From: Silene latifolia
Lineage: Eukaryota > Streptophyta > Magnoliopsida > Caryophyllales > Caryophyllaceae
DNA: 64,000 nt
Assembly: GCF_048544455.1 (NCBI RefSeq)
Contig: NC_133534.1
Coordinates: forward strand, 222,918,292-222,982,291
Direction: 5' to 3'
Positions 44,971 through 57,546 of this stretch are shown here, in pieces; within the stretch, counting starts at the first letter, position 1; each line of letters opens with the position of its first letter. The translations under genes were made by a program, and so were the position numbers. Below the pieces are notes generated by a model, which saw only the letters and a list, made by a program, of their open reading frames with translations, ran no database searches and was not told the origin of the DNA.

Positions 44971-45534
44971 TCAACACATATCCTTGAGCCGTCTCATTCC
45001 GATCTTGCGAACTAGTTCTTGGAATTGCTTTGATGGTAGCGACTTTGTGAACAAGTCTGCAAGGTTCTCGCTTGACCTGACTTGTTGGATGTCAATTGTT
45101 CCTTGTTCTTGAAGATCATGTGTGAAAAAGAATTTTGGAGCTATATGCTTAGTTCTATCTCCTTTGATATAGCCTTCCTTTACTTGAGCTATACACGCCG
45201 TATTATCCTCGTATATTATTGTCGGATGATCACTTGTCTTGATATCGCATTCCTTTTCAATGTACTGTATCATGGATCTCAACCATACACATTCTCTTGA
45301 AGCTTCGTACAATGCAATTAATTCTGTATGATTTGATGATGTGGCAGTCAAAGTTTGCTTTGTTGACTTCCAGGGTATGGTTGTACCGTCATATGTAAAT
45401 ACATATCCTGTCTGAGATTTTGCCTTTTGTGGATCTGACAAGTATCCAGCATCTGCATATCCAATCAACGTAGCATCTTTCTTTCTAGGATAAAATAATC
45501 CTAAATCTTGGGTTCCTTGAAGGTACCTTAACAA
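44971..45534 (-). pseudogene. Copia C: end of RT and RNase H
   Basis: Continues the RT frame cut by element T (LLRYLQGTQDLGLFYP at the junction). RNase H domain with GYADAGYLSD, SSNHTELIALYEA, YEDNTACIAQ and the C-terminal ENLADLFTKSLP block, ending at a natural stop 44971. This part is uninterrupted. Confidence 0.92.
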
Positions 45535-45536
45535 GT

Positions 45537-46135
45537 TGTTCCGGGTGTAATTCCAGAGCAGTGTTGTTTACCACGCAAGCTTGGTGAATGGATGTCTTTC
45601 CTTGCCTTGACTCTTCCTCTCGGTCTCTCCTGAAACGATGAACAAACTGAGGGCTCGGCTTTGCACCGAGCGTACTCACTCCGACGCTCAAGTCAGTGAA
45701 CTTAAAGGGATTAAGTTGTATGTTACTTAACAAAGTATATAGTAGAGAGATAAGGGAGATTATACCAGATGAATAGTGAGTTTTTAGGTTAGATTGTGGA
45801 TCCTTTCCTCAATGAGGGTTGAGGAGTATTTATAGACTTTCACCTTTTGTCACGTAGTGGCCAAGTGGCCAAGTGGCTAGCAGGTGGAAAGACTGATCTA
45901 CCCTCGGTCGAGGGACCCATGGCAGGCCGGCGGGCCCTGTTGACTCCATGCCGAGGGGTCTTGGATATGAGTACGCGGATATGTGCCCGGGCGGCTAGTT
46001 GTCCCAGTAGAGGCACAAGAGACAGCCGACAAGCTGCGTCGGTTAAATTTGTCTAAGTCGTTGACTTCTTTGTGGATATCTTTGACCTTGCTCAATATGT
46101 TGACTCGGTCAGCGGGTGCAGAATATTCCCCATCA
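45537..46135 (-). repeat. 3' LTR of Tat element T
   Basis: 599 bp, TG...CA. TATA box on the minus strand CTATAAATACTCC at about 45823-45835. A nine-base duplication (CCAAGTGGC) near 45862 is absent from the other LTR. Confidence 0.93.
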
Positions 46136-46603
46136 ATTTGCCCCCAGCGTAGTCTATGCCGTGGTATGGACCTTCGATGAGTATTGAGCGTATTCTGCGC
46201 AAGTAAAAATTTTCTGCCCCGGCTTCTTCTACCTCGGCTTGGTGCTGCTTAGGCCGTACCGTATCATATCCCCCCTCCACATGGATGTGTAATGGACATC
46301 AGATGTGGAAAAGAAAGTGGCGCGGGCCGAGACCGAGGTTGTGAGTGCCGTGTGCTTTTGATTGCCCCAGTAGGTCTTTGTCAAGCTTGGTTGAATCGGC
46401 GGGCCGTTTGGCAAGTAGATACCAAGGGGCGTGTTGAAGAAGATACGTCGATTGGCATTCTGTCAAGGAGCGTGTTGAAGAAGTTTTGTCCTTTGTTTGT
46501 CGATTGACATTCCATGGCCGCATGCTTGACATGTGTCTCGTTGTTGATTGGTTGACGTTTCATGGGCTTTGCCCTGATTGGTCGGATTGAGTGGGCTTTG
46601 CCC

Positions 46604-46612
46604 TATAAATAG
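46604..46612 (+). promoter_or_regulatory. TATA box of the antisense gene in T
   Basis: TATAAATAG on the + strand, 190 bp upstream of the antisense gene's ATG (46794), followed by a pyrimidine-rich leader. Confidence 0.6.
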
Positions 46613-46793
46613 GAGAGTTAGCCCCGAATTTGGCCTTCCAAATTCATTTTCTCAAAAAATTTTCTTCTTCTTGCTTAACTTTCTTTGACGAAACTTCTCT
46701 CTAGTCTTGAGCGTTACTCGGCGTAACACTCTTCCCAAGGTAAACAAACAAATTTTCCAACTTTTTAATTGTTTAAGTTTCTTTGTTGTGAAC

Positions 46794-47138
46794 ATGTCTT
46801 CGCGATCTGGGACCTAGTAATCCTGCGCCGGGGGTTCCCGTCGCGTCTTGATGAAGAGGAGGCACTAGCCGCCGTTCCGATAAGGTGCAGGGGGCCCTAG
46901 GTCTCCTTCTCCTGAAGTTGATCCAAAAGTTCAGGAGGATTGGGAGGATGATGATGATGTTGATGATGACGGTGATGATGAGGAAAGGGCTCATCCTGAT
47001 GACGAGAGGCCGTACGTCCTGGATCACGGCGATGCCTTTAAGGTCGGCCCTGACCGTTCTTGGACCCACAAATTTGCCCGGCCCTCGAATGGGGTGAGTG
47101 GGGTCGGTGTGAGGCCCATCTATGCTTTTAATGTTTCT

Positions 47139-47170
<32 letters not shown>

Positions 47171-48661
47171 AACTGAGATTTATTTCTTCTACTTAACCCT
47201 TGCTTCGTTTCCTTTGCAGACCATTTTGGCCCGGATGTCTGTTCGAAGATATCCTTAGGAGAATGGGACTTGATAAGGACAAGCAAGTTGTTGATTTGCA
47301 TCCTAAGGCCCAGACCCGTGATCGCAGAGGCCAGGCGCCAAATGATCTCATGGATCGCGGTGAAGGGCTTAGATACGACGGCGCCCAGGCGAAGGTTTCT
47401 GGTAACATACCGCGCCGAACGCGGAAAACAAAGTCTTCGGCAGCGACGGCGTCAACATCAGTTCCACCTCCAATTCCCTCAGTTCAAAAGGAGACGGTGG
47501 AGATCGTCGATATTACCGAGGAGGTGGTCACCTTGGCAGTGGAATCTCCTCTCTTCCGCAAGAGGAAAGAGACTACTACTGCCGCTGATGCTTCTGCTTC
47601 TACTGCTGCTACTGCTGCCGAGGCCGGCAAAGAAATGCGTCCTCCGGCCAAGAAGGCCAAGCCTGGTACAGATCTATCCTATGGCTCAGACTTAGCCGGT
47701 TCATTAGGCGTTCCTGATGACAGGCTCTCTGGTATGTCCATGAATGTTGACATGGATGCTTTGATTGAATTTTTTGTAGATCAACCGCCGCCGCCTACCG
47801 GACACACTGTTGAACGGCGTGCTGAGAAGCGAACTGCGCAGGCAGGTGGTACAGATGCCACCGTCGTCTCCTCCTTCCCGAAGCCTACCCCCGCCCAGAT
47901 TAGGTCGGAGGGCCTGAGTTTGTCCAGGATGCTGTCGAAGTAGGCTGAGGTGGCCGGTGCTCTTATTGTGGGGCAAGAAAAGGCCATGGCTGAAGCTGCT
48001 CCACAGCTCGAGCGGCTCAGGCTTGAACTCGCTGCTGCGGAGAAGGAAGCTGAGAGGGCCAAGGCTGAGGCTGAAGAGGCGGTCCGTGCTGAGAGAAAAC
48101 TTAGGGAGGACGCTGAAAAGGCAGTCCTTGCTGAGAGAGCCAAGGCTGAGGCTGCAAGGGCCGAAGCCGCTAAGCTGCTGGAGGAGCGTAACAAGCTTCA
48201 GGCCGTCGCCGACTTCAATGCTAAGAAGAGGGAGGAATTGAGGGACATGTTTAGGGCTCAGGGGAAGGCGCTTCAAAATAAGATAGCTATCATCGCCCAG
48301 AGGGAGTTGGACATTGAGACGCTCCAAAGCGAGATTCTTCCTAACATGTGCGCCCAATCTAGGGACTGGCCGAAGAAGCTTCCGGGAAGTGATAGGGGAG
48401 CTCTTTCTTGATGGCTCCTTTCCGTGGCAAAAATTTGACGAGCTGCTTGATGACAAGCTTGAAGCTAAGGAGAAGGCCGCGGAGGCGAAGGCCGCTGAGG
48501 AGGCAAGGGTGAAGAAGGAGGAAGAGGAGGCCGCGGAGAAGGCGGCCCTTGCTGAGAAGGCTAAGGCGGCCAAGGAGGAAGCTGAGAGAATGAGGGCGGT
48601 GAGGTCGCCGAGGTCAAGCCGCCAAGACAGTTTCGGGTCGCCTACCAAAGATGATCGCTAA
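46794..48661 (+). pseudogene. antisense ORF (aORF) of the Tat element, spliced, decayed
   Basis: Plus-strand gene within a minus-strand element. Exon 1 (46794-47093) starts MSSRSGT, has small indels, and shows an acidic stretch (EDWEDDDDVDDDGDDEE) then DRSWTHKFARPSNG. The intron has GTGAGT at 47094, a T-rich tract and TTTGCAG ending 47219. Exon 2 (from 47220) gives FWPGCLFEDILRRMGL, an Ala/Lys-rich middle, and a long Ala/Glu/Lys coiled coil (about 47990-48640). The splice frame is off by one in this copy; a TAG lies at 47941 and a shift near 48360-48400. Some Tat elements are known to carry antisense ORFs of unknown function. Confidence 0.72.
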
Positions 48662-49560
48662 CGTCGCCGATGGCAAGCAGCAACGGGCATAGGGAGACGG
48701 GCGGTCGTCACCGGGTTCACCAGTATCTCGGATAGCTTCACTGTTCGGGGCCAACTATTAAGCCTTTCCTCCCCGCCATCTTTTGGCGCTTCAAATGATA
48801 TGTCCGTAACCTTTTGTTCTTCTTTTCCTTGTTTTTTGTAAAACTTTGGTAGGTTGTGTTTTGGCTTATCCCTATGGGGACGGCCGTCGTCAGTATTCTC
48901 CTTGTAATCATTTTCAGTAAAGTTTGTTTATTGGCCCTCGGCTTGGCCGGGGCTTTGATCACAATCCTTCACTTGTCTTCTTTCGTTATTAATTGAGCGC
49001 TTTTCGTTTTTACCTTCGGCCTGGCCGAGGCAGTTAGAATGCGTATCTCAACCGTATTTAACGTTTTTAAACATGTTGGCATGTTGGTCTCTTCCTCTTT
49101 CACTCTCGGTCCGCCGAGGCGTCCGATTTGCGTTTTCCAAACCGCCGTGAACATGTTAGCGTATCGACCGTTGTGTCCCCTGCCAGGCCTTCGGTTGGTC
49201 GAGGCGGCTAGAGGTTACGGCTCGACAGCGTTCGTATCTGTAGACATATTGATCGCTTCTCTCCCGGGCCTTCGGTTGGCCGAGGCGGCTAGAATTGCGT
49301 CTCAATTTGTACTTATACGCTTCTAAGGCATGTTGGTCGCTTTCGCAGTATCAAGCTGGTAGTAGATCGCTAGTGGCGTCTACTTCTTGGGGTGACTTTG
49401 TCCGGCTGGGCCGTGGCGTCTACCTCGATATGACTACGGAGGGGATAAACACTTTGATGGAAAACTTGGATGATTTTTTTCAATAGATATAAACACGCGT
49501 TGAGGTGCCAACAACAGTTTTTGGACACCTCCGCCGCTATACAAAGTATTTCCTGAGGTT
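48662..49560 (-). other. non-coding region of T with CGGCCGAGGC-type repeats
   Basis: Between the antisense gene and integrase. GGCCTTCGGTTGG(C/T)CGAGGCGGCTAGA recurs at about 49181, 49269 and, more diverged, near 49012 and 49105. Confidence 0.55.
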
Positions 49561-49561
49561 G

Positions 49562-50980
49562 TCAGTGTTCCAATGGCTCATCAAAGGCACGCCCTCCATA
49601 TCTCACCGGGTATGTACCCGGCCTCATTTCTTCGACCACTTTGTAAGGACCCTCCCAGTTGGCCGTCAATTTACCATGAATGTTCCCTTTGTTGGTGGCG
49701 GCCGACTTTCTTAGGACTAGATCCCCTACTTTTAAGTCCCTTTTGTGGACTCTTCGGTTGTAGGCTCTTCTCATTCGGTTTTGGTATACTGCCAAGTTGA
49801 GGCGTGCTGTATCTCGGCTTTCTTCGACCAGGTCTAGGGAGGTTCTCAGACCTTCCTCATTTTCAACCGGGTTAAAGGTGGCCGTTCTGAATGTCGGCAC
49901 CGATGCTTCAATTGCGGGCAGGCTTCGGACCGTAGACTAAGTGGAATGGATGTACCCGTTGCTTCTTTCTCCGTGGTCCGGAGGGACCACAGGACGCCGG
50001 GTAGTTCATCGGCCCATCTTCCCTTTAGGTCTTCAACTTTCTTCTTCAAACCGTTGAGGATTGTTTTATTGGCTGCCTCCGCCTGTCCGTTGCTCTGTGG
50101 GTGGCAGACGGAGGAGTATGCAAATTTGATACCAAGTTCCTCCAACCAGTTCATTATTGTGTCACTCCAAAACTCTCGGCCGTGGTCAAATACCATGACT
50201 TGGGGTAACCCAAAACGAGTTATGACATTTTCCCAGATTACCTTTCTTACGGCCGCCGTGGTCTTGGCAGGTACCGCTACAGCTTCAACCCATTTGGTGA
50301 AGTAGTCAACGGCGACAATCAAGTACTTTCTTCCTCCGGACGCCGTTGGAAATGGCCCTAGTAAATCCATCCCCCACTGTGCAAAAGGAAGGGGACTAAG
50401 TACCTGCGGCAGTCTCGGGAAGATGCATGTATCGGCGGAGCATGCATTTGTGTTGTTGCACTTTCTCGGTTTTGGCTCGGAATCCTCAAGCATGGTGGGC
50501 GAGAAGTAGCCAGCTCGGAGAGCTTTATGGGCTAGTGTTCTTGCCCCCATGTGATGACCACAGATGCCTTCGTGAATTTCACAAGATTAGCTCCGCGTCG
50601 GCCGGGCCGACACATTTCAAAAGTGGTCTTATCACGGACCTTCAGATAGTTCTCCTTCGAACACCAAGTACCTTCTGCGATCCTCTTTATCTTCTCGTGA
50701 GAGATCGCGGTCCTCCGGTAATTCGTTCATCGGTTTGTACTTCATTATCGGAGTCATCCACGTTGTCTCGGCCTTTATGTCGCCCACCATGCCGACGGTC
50801 TCGCAATGCTTTTGGCATTCCCGATGTCCACCAAAGACGGTTCGACCGACATTCTTGATGGTTGAACGGCAAGATTTGAGAGAGCGTCGGCTCGGTTGTT
50901 CTCGACACAGGAATGCATTGTATACGGAAAGATTTCAATTTTGAAGTGTCGCCTTTTACCCTTTCCGGGTATCTTACCAT
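49562..50980 (-). pseudogene. Tat integrase
   Basis: Minus-strand pieces: ARTLAHKALRAGYFSPTM (zinc-site region), then PFAQWGMDLLGPFPTASGG with the first catalytic Asp, VVFDHGREF-type second Asp, and HPQSNGQAEAANKTI with the Glu. C-terminal part (KVGDLVLRK, NWEGPYKVVEE) at 49562-49900 is in another frame. The zinc site is damaged. Confidence 0.88.
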
Positions 50981-51500
50981 CCCGTCGTCTCGAGTCTCGT
51001 ACTCTCCTCTATTTGATTAGCCACTAAAAGTGAATCTGTTTTCAAAATGATGTGTTCCCCCGGCGCTCTAGCTAGTTCGACTCCGGTTATCACCGCCTCG
51101 TATTCGGATTTGTTGTTTGAGGCCGAGAAGGTAAATTTCAAGGCGTACTCAAACTCGTCCCCGTTTGGGCTGATGATAAGTATGCCGGCTCCTGAGCTGT
51201 TCGCCGTGGAGGACCCGTCGGTGTATACTTCCCATACTCCGGGGTTTTGCTCTTCTTGATATGTGCTCTCGCCGTTAAAATCTCGCAAGTGCTGTCCCTT
51301 TATCGAGGGCCTCGGCTTGTATTGAATGCCGGCGGATAGCTCATCGCCCATTTGATGAGCCTACCGGATTGCTCAAATTTTTCCAGTGCTTTCTCCAATG
51401 GTTGGTCGGTTAAGACCGTCACGGGATGTGCGTCGAAGTAAGGTTTCAGTTTCCTTGCGGCAACGACGACAAAGAAAGGTCGCTTTTTCAATCGCCGGGT
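50974..51500 (-). pseudogene. Tat RNase H plus plant-type second RNase H
   Basis: 51300-51491 holds the end of the retroviral-type RNase H (KLKPYFDAHPVTVLTDQPL). 50974-51351 holds the second domain (WEVYTDGSSTANSSGAG, NNKSEYEAVITGVELA, LKTDSLLVANQI). A second, plant-type (archaeal-like) RNase H is characteristic of the Tat clade. Confidence 0.88.
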
Positions 51501-52530
51501 AATTTCTTTCGGCGGGCAACAATGTATGGTGACAAAGTAGATTGGGTGTTCTTTGTTTGTCTTCTTCTCTCGATGATCACGGACCGACCGTGGCCGAGGT
51601 AATCGCTATGTATAGATATAGCGTCTCCCCAAAGATCGGCTGAACAAGGTTGGGAGAGTTTGAAGATGAGCTTTGAGTTGCTCGAAAGCCGTGCTCTGTT
51701 CCTCCCCACTGAAGTCTTTATTTCCCTTCAACACTTTGAAGAATGGGGTGCTCTTGTGGGTGACCGAGAGATAAAACGGGCTAGAGCCGCCATCCTCCCG
51801 GCCAACATCATAACCTCTTTTCGATTCCTCGGCTCCGGCAGGTCCAGGATTGCTTGGACTTTCTCTGGATTGGCATCAATTCCCCTGGCGCTGACAAGCA
51901 CGCCGAGGAACTTACCTGACCGGACACCGAAGTTGCATTTCATTGGGTTAAGTTTCATCTTGTATTTCCTTAGTGAACAAAATGTCTCGTGTAAATCGGC
52001 TAAGTGCTCTTTGTCGACTTGCTTTTTACAATAGCATCGTCGACGTAAGCCTCAATGTTTCGCCCTTTTTGATTTTGGAACACTTTGTCCACCAGTCTTT
52101 GTGTAAGTTGCGCTGCGTTCTTCAAACCGAACGGCATCATTTTATACATGTATGTGCCGTTACCGGTGATGAATGCGCATTTAGGCATGTCTTCTTCGGC
52201 CATGAATACCTGATGATACCCCGAGAAGGCGTTCAGAGGCTCAAAGATAGTGTAGCTGTCGTGGCGTCGATTAAACTATCTATTCGAGGCAAGGGATAGC
52301 AATCTTTGGGGCACACTTTATTAAGATTGGTAAAATCTACACACATCCTCCACGCCCCGATGATTTCTTCACCATTACAACATTAGCTAACCACTCAGGA
52401 TAAGTACAAGGCATGATAAAGCCCGCCGCTAGTAATTTATCTACCTCGGCTTTGATGGCCTCATCTTTCTTGGCCGAGGAGTTCCTCATCTTCTGCTTGA
52501 CAGGGCGAGCGGTGGAGAGTACGTTCACTT
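51500..52530 (-). pseudogene. Tat reverse transcriptase
   Basis: Fragments in several frames: EAIKAEVDKLLAAGFI (52337-52528), YKMMPFGLKNAAQ and AYVDDAIVKS with the YVDD site (52000-52203), KCNFGVRSGKFLG (51728-51958). At least four frame changes. Confidence 0.88.
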
Positions 52531-52819
52531 GTGAACAATTACCTCCGGCTCACGCCGGCATCTCGGCGCCGAGTAAGCGAAGACGTCTTTGTTCTTCCTC
52601 GGCAGTCTAGGAGAGCGGCCCGATTTTGGCTCCAGTTGAGCGCGATTACGGTGCGCCCGGGTCAATTTCCACTTCTTCGGTCTCCGCTCCTTCGACCATG
52701 CCGACAGTGGCATCCATGAGGTCGCCCTCCGGTTGTAAGGATGGGCTTTTCCCCTCTCTCGACTTCTTCGCCACTTTGAGGGATTGCATGTTGCACCCTC
52801 GCGGATATCCGGACGTTGA

Positions 52820-54865
52820 CTACTTCGTCTTTTCGTCCTTTGAGACGAGCTTATGCGCTTCCCCGGTCCGAGACATACATCGGTGTCGTGGCCGGATGGA
52901 CATCGCATCGGCCTCGCTCGCAGTAACTCGGCCTATGAGAACGTTGTAGGCGGACGAGCCGTCAATGACCACGAACTCGGATAGGACATTCTTAGCTGCA
53001 TTCCCCTCGCCGAACATCACCGATCGATTGACCCTGTGGGTACCAGCCGGCCCCGGAAAAATCTGACAATGGATTGGTGCGGGGGCTCAAGTCCTCAATC
53101 TTCGACCGAGATTGAGAAAGCACTCCCGAACATAATGTTCGTGTAGGCGCCGTGTCAATCGGGCACCTCTTGACAGGTGGTTGGCTATGTCCAAGTGGAC
53201 TACAAGTGGGTCATTTGTCTGTGGGCGATGACTCCCTCGTAGTCCTTCTTCCCAATAGTCATATCGGGGATATTGGAAGCGGGGATCGCTGTTTTGGGCA
53301 CAAAGTTAATGGCCTGATATAGCTCGTTCAGGTGCCGTTTGTGCCCATGATCGAACCCACCGTTCTCGTTGCCCCCGATGACAACATGGATTACTCCTAT
53401 CCGTTCAAAGACGTATTTTTTATTTGAGCCGCCGGTATTAGTCTTTTGGCCTCCGCATCATATTTCTTTGAGGCTCCCCTTCCGGATCGCTCTTCAATGG
53501 CATTCTTCGGATGCCGGCGATTTGTCGATTAAGTGACCGGTGTGGCCGTGGTACTCACAAGATCGGCTCGTGTCACCGTCCCCCTCGCCTTGGGAGGCCT
53601 TTCCCACTTCTGACCCTCGTTCTTGCTCAGGGATAAGACCTCGGCGGCAGATACGACCAGGGGGGTGTGACCATTGAACCGCTTTTGGTAGTACGGTCCT
53701 GAACTCCCCCCGGCGCCCGCCGAGTTCTGTTTCCTGGCGGACTTGTCAGACCGTGACCTATTATTGTCACGGCGTCCTTCATCCGGGTTGTCCTCCCGGC
53801 GGCTCTTACTCTTTGAGTGCCCGGCCTCGGCTGGGCCTACCCTGAGTTTTGTGATAGTCCTCCACCTTTATGGCTTGGTCGGCCATCTTCTTGGCGGAGT
53901 CTAGGTTCGAGCCTCCGCACTTGATGAGCTCGTTTTTAGGTCCCCTCTTGGGAGGCCTTTCATCGATGCGAAGGCCGCCGGTTCATTGCTCACTCACGAA
54001 TCTGCTAAACCTTGGCGTCAAACCTCTTCACATAACTTCGGAGAGACTCGCCTCCCTCCTGTTTGATAGTCAGGAGATCCGATGTCTCGACGGCCCTTCT
54101 CTTATTGCAAGAATATTGGGCCAAAAATATGTCCCTTAGGTCGCCATAACAGTATATCGACCCATTGGGTAGCCCCTTGTACCAACTTTGTGCCATCCCA
54201 TGCAGAGTCGTTGGGAAGACTCGGCACCAAACTTCATCGGGCTGCTCCCATACCGACATGTAAGACTCGAAAGCCTCGGCATGGTCGGTTGGGTCGCTTT
54301 CTCCTTTGTATGATATGGGCGGCAACTTTAGCTTAGTCGGCACCGGGACCTCTAGGACATAGGGGTTGAGGGGCTGTCTGACCACGTGTCGAATGACACG
54401 CGGCGATCGGCTCCTCGCATCCTTAGTCCGGCTCCTCTCCCCGTGGTGGGAAGGGCTCCTTCTCCGACTCTGGTGAGTCGGGCTTCTTCTCCGACTCTGG
54501 TGAGTCGGACTTCTTCTCCGACTCTGGTGAGTCGGACTTCTTTCACTCCTCTGGGGCAGGCCTCGTCGGTGCTGCGGCGACATTGTCCTCCCGCGAGTGC
54601 GGGAAGGACTCAGGTCTACCACTTGCACTCTGGGCTCCCCCGGCGTCTTGACATGGTCAGCTTCCTCCAATGCTTCGTTCAAGTTTCTCGGAGTCACTTT
54701 TTGGACCCGATCTCTGTGGGGCGCCGCCGCTCTTGTCGTTGTGACAGTGTGAGTCGGCGTGCTACCCATTAGTTCCAGGAGTAGCTTCAGTTTAGCTGCA
54801 TCAACCACATGTCCCATGATAGTGACTTGGTCGGCGGGCAGCGGTGTATCTTGTTCCTTTGGCAT
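52820..54865 (-). pseudogene. Tat gag and protease
   Basis: Gag starts near 54865 (MPKEQDTPL) and is open to 54005. An Arg/Ser-rich tract with four near-identical SPTHQSRRR units (27-bp tandem, 54450-54545) precedes the gag core (ESDPTDHAEAFESYM, SLRSYVKRF). 52820-54000 is decayed gag end and protease (SSAYNVLIGR at about 52920). Confidence 0.8.
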
Positions 54866-55051
54866 CCCGTTCGTCGTATCGGTGATACGACCGGGGGGAT
54901 CGCCGATTTTGAGTTGTGGAATGTGTCATCTTGGTAGAATTCATTTTCCACGAGCACCATCTCTGGTTATTTCGACATCTTCTTAGCTTGTTGGGTGGGT
55001 TTTGTGTTTATTTTTTTTTGTAAGAGATTTGACTAGCTTCTAGTATCAGTC

Positions 55052-55069
55052 CCCACAGACGGCGCCAAT
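55052..55069 (-). promoter_or_regulatory. primer binding site of Tat element T
   Basis: On the minus strand TGGCGCCGTCTGTGGGGA, just inside the 5' LTR. Confidence 0.75.
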
Positions 55070-55660
55070 TGTTCTGGGTGTAATTCCAGAGCAGTGTTGT
55101 TTACCACGCAAGCTTGGTGAATGGATGTCTTTCCTTGCCTTGACTCTTCCTCTCGGTCTCTCCTGAAACGATGAACAAACTGAGGGCTCGGCTTTGCACC
55201 GAGCGTACTCACTCCGACGCTCAAGTCAGTGAACTTAAAGGGATTAAGTTGTATGTTACTTGACAAAGTATATAGTAGAGAGATAAGGGAGATTATACCA
55301 GATGAATAGTGAGTTTTTAGGTTAGATTGTGGATCCTTTCCTCAATGAGGATTGAGGAGTATTTATAGACTTTCACCTTTTGTCACGTAGTGGCCAAGTG
55401 GCTAGCAGGTGGAAAGACTGATCTACCCTCGGCCGAGGGACCCATGGCAGGCCGGCGGGCCCTGTTGACTCCATGCCGAGGGGTCTTGGATATGAGTACG
55501 CGGATATGTGCCCCGGCTGGCTAGTTGTCCCAGCCGAGGCACAAGAGACAGGCCGACAGGCTGCGTCGGTTAGGCTGTCTAAGTCGTTGACTTGCTGTGG
55601 ATATCTTTGACCTTACTCAATATGTTGACTCGGTCAGCGGGTGCAGAATATGCCCCATCA
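55070..55660 (-). repeat. 5' LTR of Tat element T
   Basis: 591 bp; about 20 differences from the other copy, several clustered at 55500-55620. Confidence 0.93.
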
Positions 55661-55665
55661 CAAGT

Positions 55666-57546
55666 GTTTAACTCCATTCCAATGTTTTTTAGTTGGTGAT
55701 GCACTAAACCTTGCTAGTAAGTTAACCGAAAATGCTATATCTGGTCGAGTATTATTTGCCAAATACATTAATGCACCTATTGCACTAAGATATGGTTCTT
55801 CTGGTCCTAGGATATCTTCGTTGGCTTCTCTTGACCTAAATTCGTCCTTTTCAACACTAAGAGAGCGAACAACCATTGGAGAACTAAGTGGATGTGATCT
55901 AGCCATTCCAAATCTTTGTATGACTCTTTGGGTGTAATTTTCTTGGTGAATAAGAACTCCATTCTTAAGATGCTCGATTTGTAGTCCAAGGCAGAATTTT
56001 GTTCGTCCGAGATCTTTCATCTCGAATTCTTTCATTAGATATTTTGCCGTGACTTCAAGCTCCTTTGAGTTCCAATGATGTTTAAATCATCGACATACAC
56101 CGCAATGATTGTGAATTCATTACATGTTTTCCTAATAAAAACGCATGGACTAATGGGATCATTTTTGTAACCTTCTTTCACAAGATATTCTTTCAGACGA
56201 TTATACCACATTCGCCCTGACTGCTTTAATCCATATAAAGACTTTTGCAGTTTGATACAAAACATCTCCCGAGGTAGTTTAGAGTTGTAATCGTTGGGCA
56301 TTTTCACTCCATCTGGGATTTTCATGTATATATCAGTGTCAAGTGACCCATATAAATATGCAGTCACGACATCCATAAGGCGCATGTATAATCCCTTTGA
56401 TACTGCAAGGCCAGTTAGGAATCTTAGAGTTGTTGCATCAACTACAGGAGAATATGTCTCATCATAATCAACTCCTGGCATTTGCGAGAACCCTTGTGCA
56501 ACAAGTCTTGCTTTATATCTTACAATTTCATTTTTCTCATTTCGTTTCCTGATGAAGACCCATTTATGCCCTACCGGTTTTACATTCTTTGGTGTTTGTA
56601 TTATCGGGCCAAAAACTTCTCTTTTCTCAAAAGACTTCAATTCTGCTTTTATTGCTTCCTCCCATTTTGGCCAGTCGTGTCTTTGACCACACTCGTTAAC
56701 AGATTTTGGCTCAATATCATTTTTGTCTGTCATGATTTCTGTTGCGATGGAGCATACAAATATTTCGTCGATATTGACTTCTACTCGGTTATATTCAATT
56801 CCCGTATGAACATAATTCATTGAGATTTCTTGGTTGTCATCATTTACATTTTCCAAAGTTTGATCTCTCGGTAACTCTAGTAGTGTTTCTTCTTCACTAT
56901 CTTTATCACATGATATTTCCTTTTGTTTCTTCGATTTTCTAGGTTTGAGATCCTTTGAGCCCGGTGGCCTCCCACGTTTCCTACGTACCATAGATTGTTC
57001 TGATGTTGACTTGTCAGAGTTTTCTATAGGAATGTCAATTCTGGTAGGCGCATTTGCTGCTGGAATATGAGACTTTGTGACCCCTTTAGAGTTTGTAAAT
57101 GCATCAGGTAATTGATTAGCAACACTTTGCAAATGAATTATCTTTTGTACTTCTTGATTACAAAAACCATTTCTTGGATCAGGGTATAATAATGAATCTG
57201 CATTCCATGTAATTTCTTTTGGTCGTTGGTCCACTTTCCTTTCTCCCCCTAAGACTGGGAATGTATGTTCGTCAAAATGACAATCGGCAAATCGTGCCGT
57301 GAATAAATCTCCAGTCATAGGTTCAAGGTATTTAATAATACTTGGAGAAATGAATCCAACATATATACCCAGTCTTCGTTGTGGACCCATTTTAGTCCTT
57401 TGGGGTGGAGCAATTGGTACAAAAACAGAGCAACCAAATGTTCTTAAATGTGATATATTTGGTGGGTGTCCGTTACGAGTTGTAAGGGGAAAATTTATGA
57501 TATGCGTAGGCCTTAACCGGGTTAAGGTTTCGATGTAAAATAGCAT
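55666..57546 (-). pseudogene. Copia C: integrase end and reverse transcriptase
   Basis: 56035-57546 carries the integrase C-terminus (LRTFGCSVFVPI, RLGIYVGF), a linker, then RT (WVFIRKRNEKNEIVRYKARLVAQGF, VVTAYLYGSLD, AVYVDDLNIIG). A frameshift near 56035 joins 55666-56035 (MKDLGRTKFCLGLQIEH, GALMYLANNTRPDIAF). RT is cut by element T at KHL. Confidence 0.9.

Larger units (their letters stand above)
45537..55660 (-). mobile_element. Tat-type Ty3-gypsy, element T, full length
   Basis: 10124 bp, minus strand, TSD CAAGT (45532-45536 and 55661-55665). LTRs 45537-46135 and 55070-55660. PBS next to the 5' LTR reads TGGCGCCGTCTGTGGGGA on the minus strand, usual for Tat elements. PPT-like CTGGGGGCAAAT on the minus strand at 46136-46147. 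Order: gag, protease, RT, RNase H, a second plant-type RNase H, integrase, then an antisense gene before the 3' LTR. All sense frames are broken. Confidence 0.95.

Noticed and set aside
47704..48648. 314-codon minus-strand ORF and the 137-codon frame inside it
   Set aside because: Shadow of the Ala/Glu/Lys coiled coil of the + strand antisense gene; Ser/Leu/Ala runs are what its complement gives.
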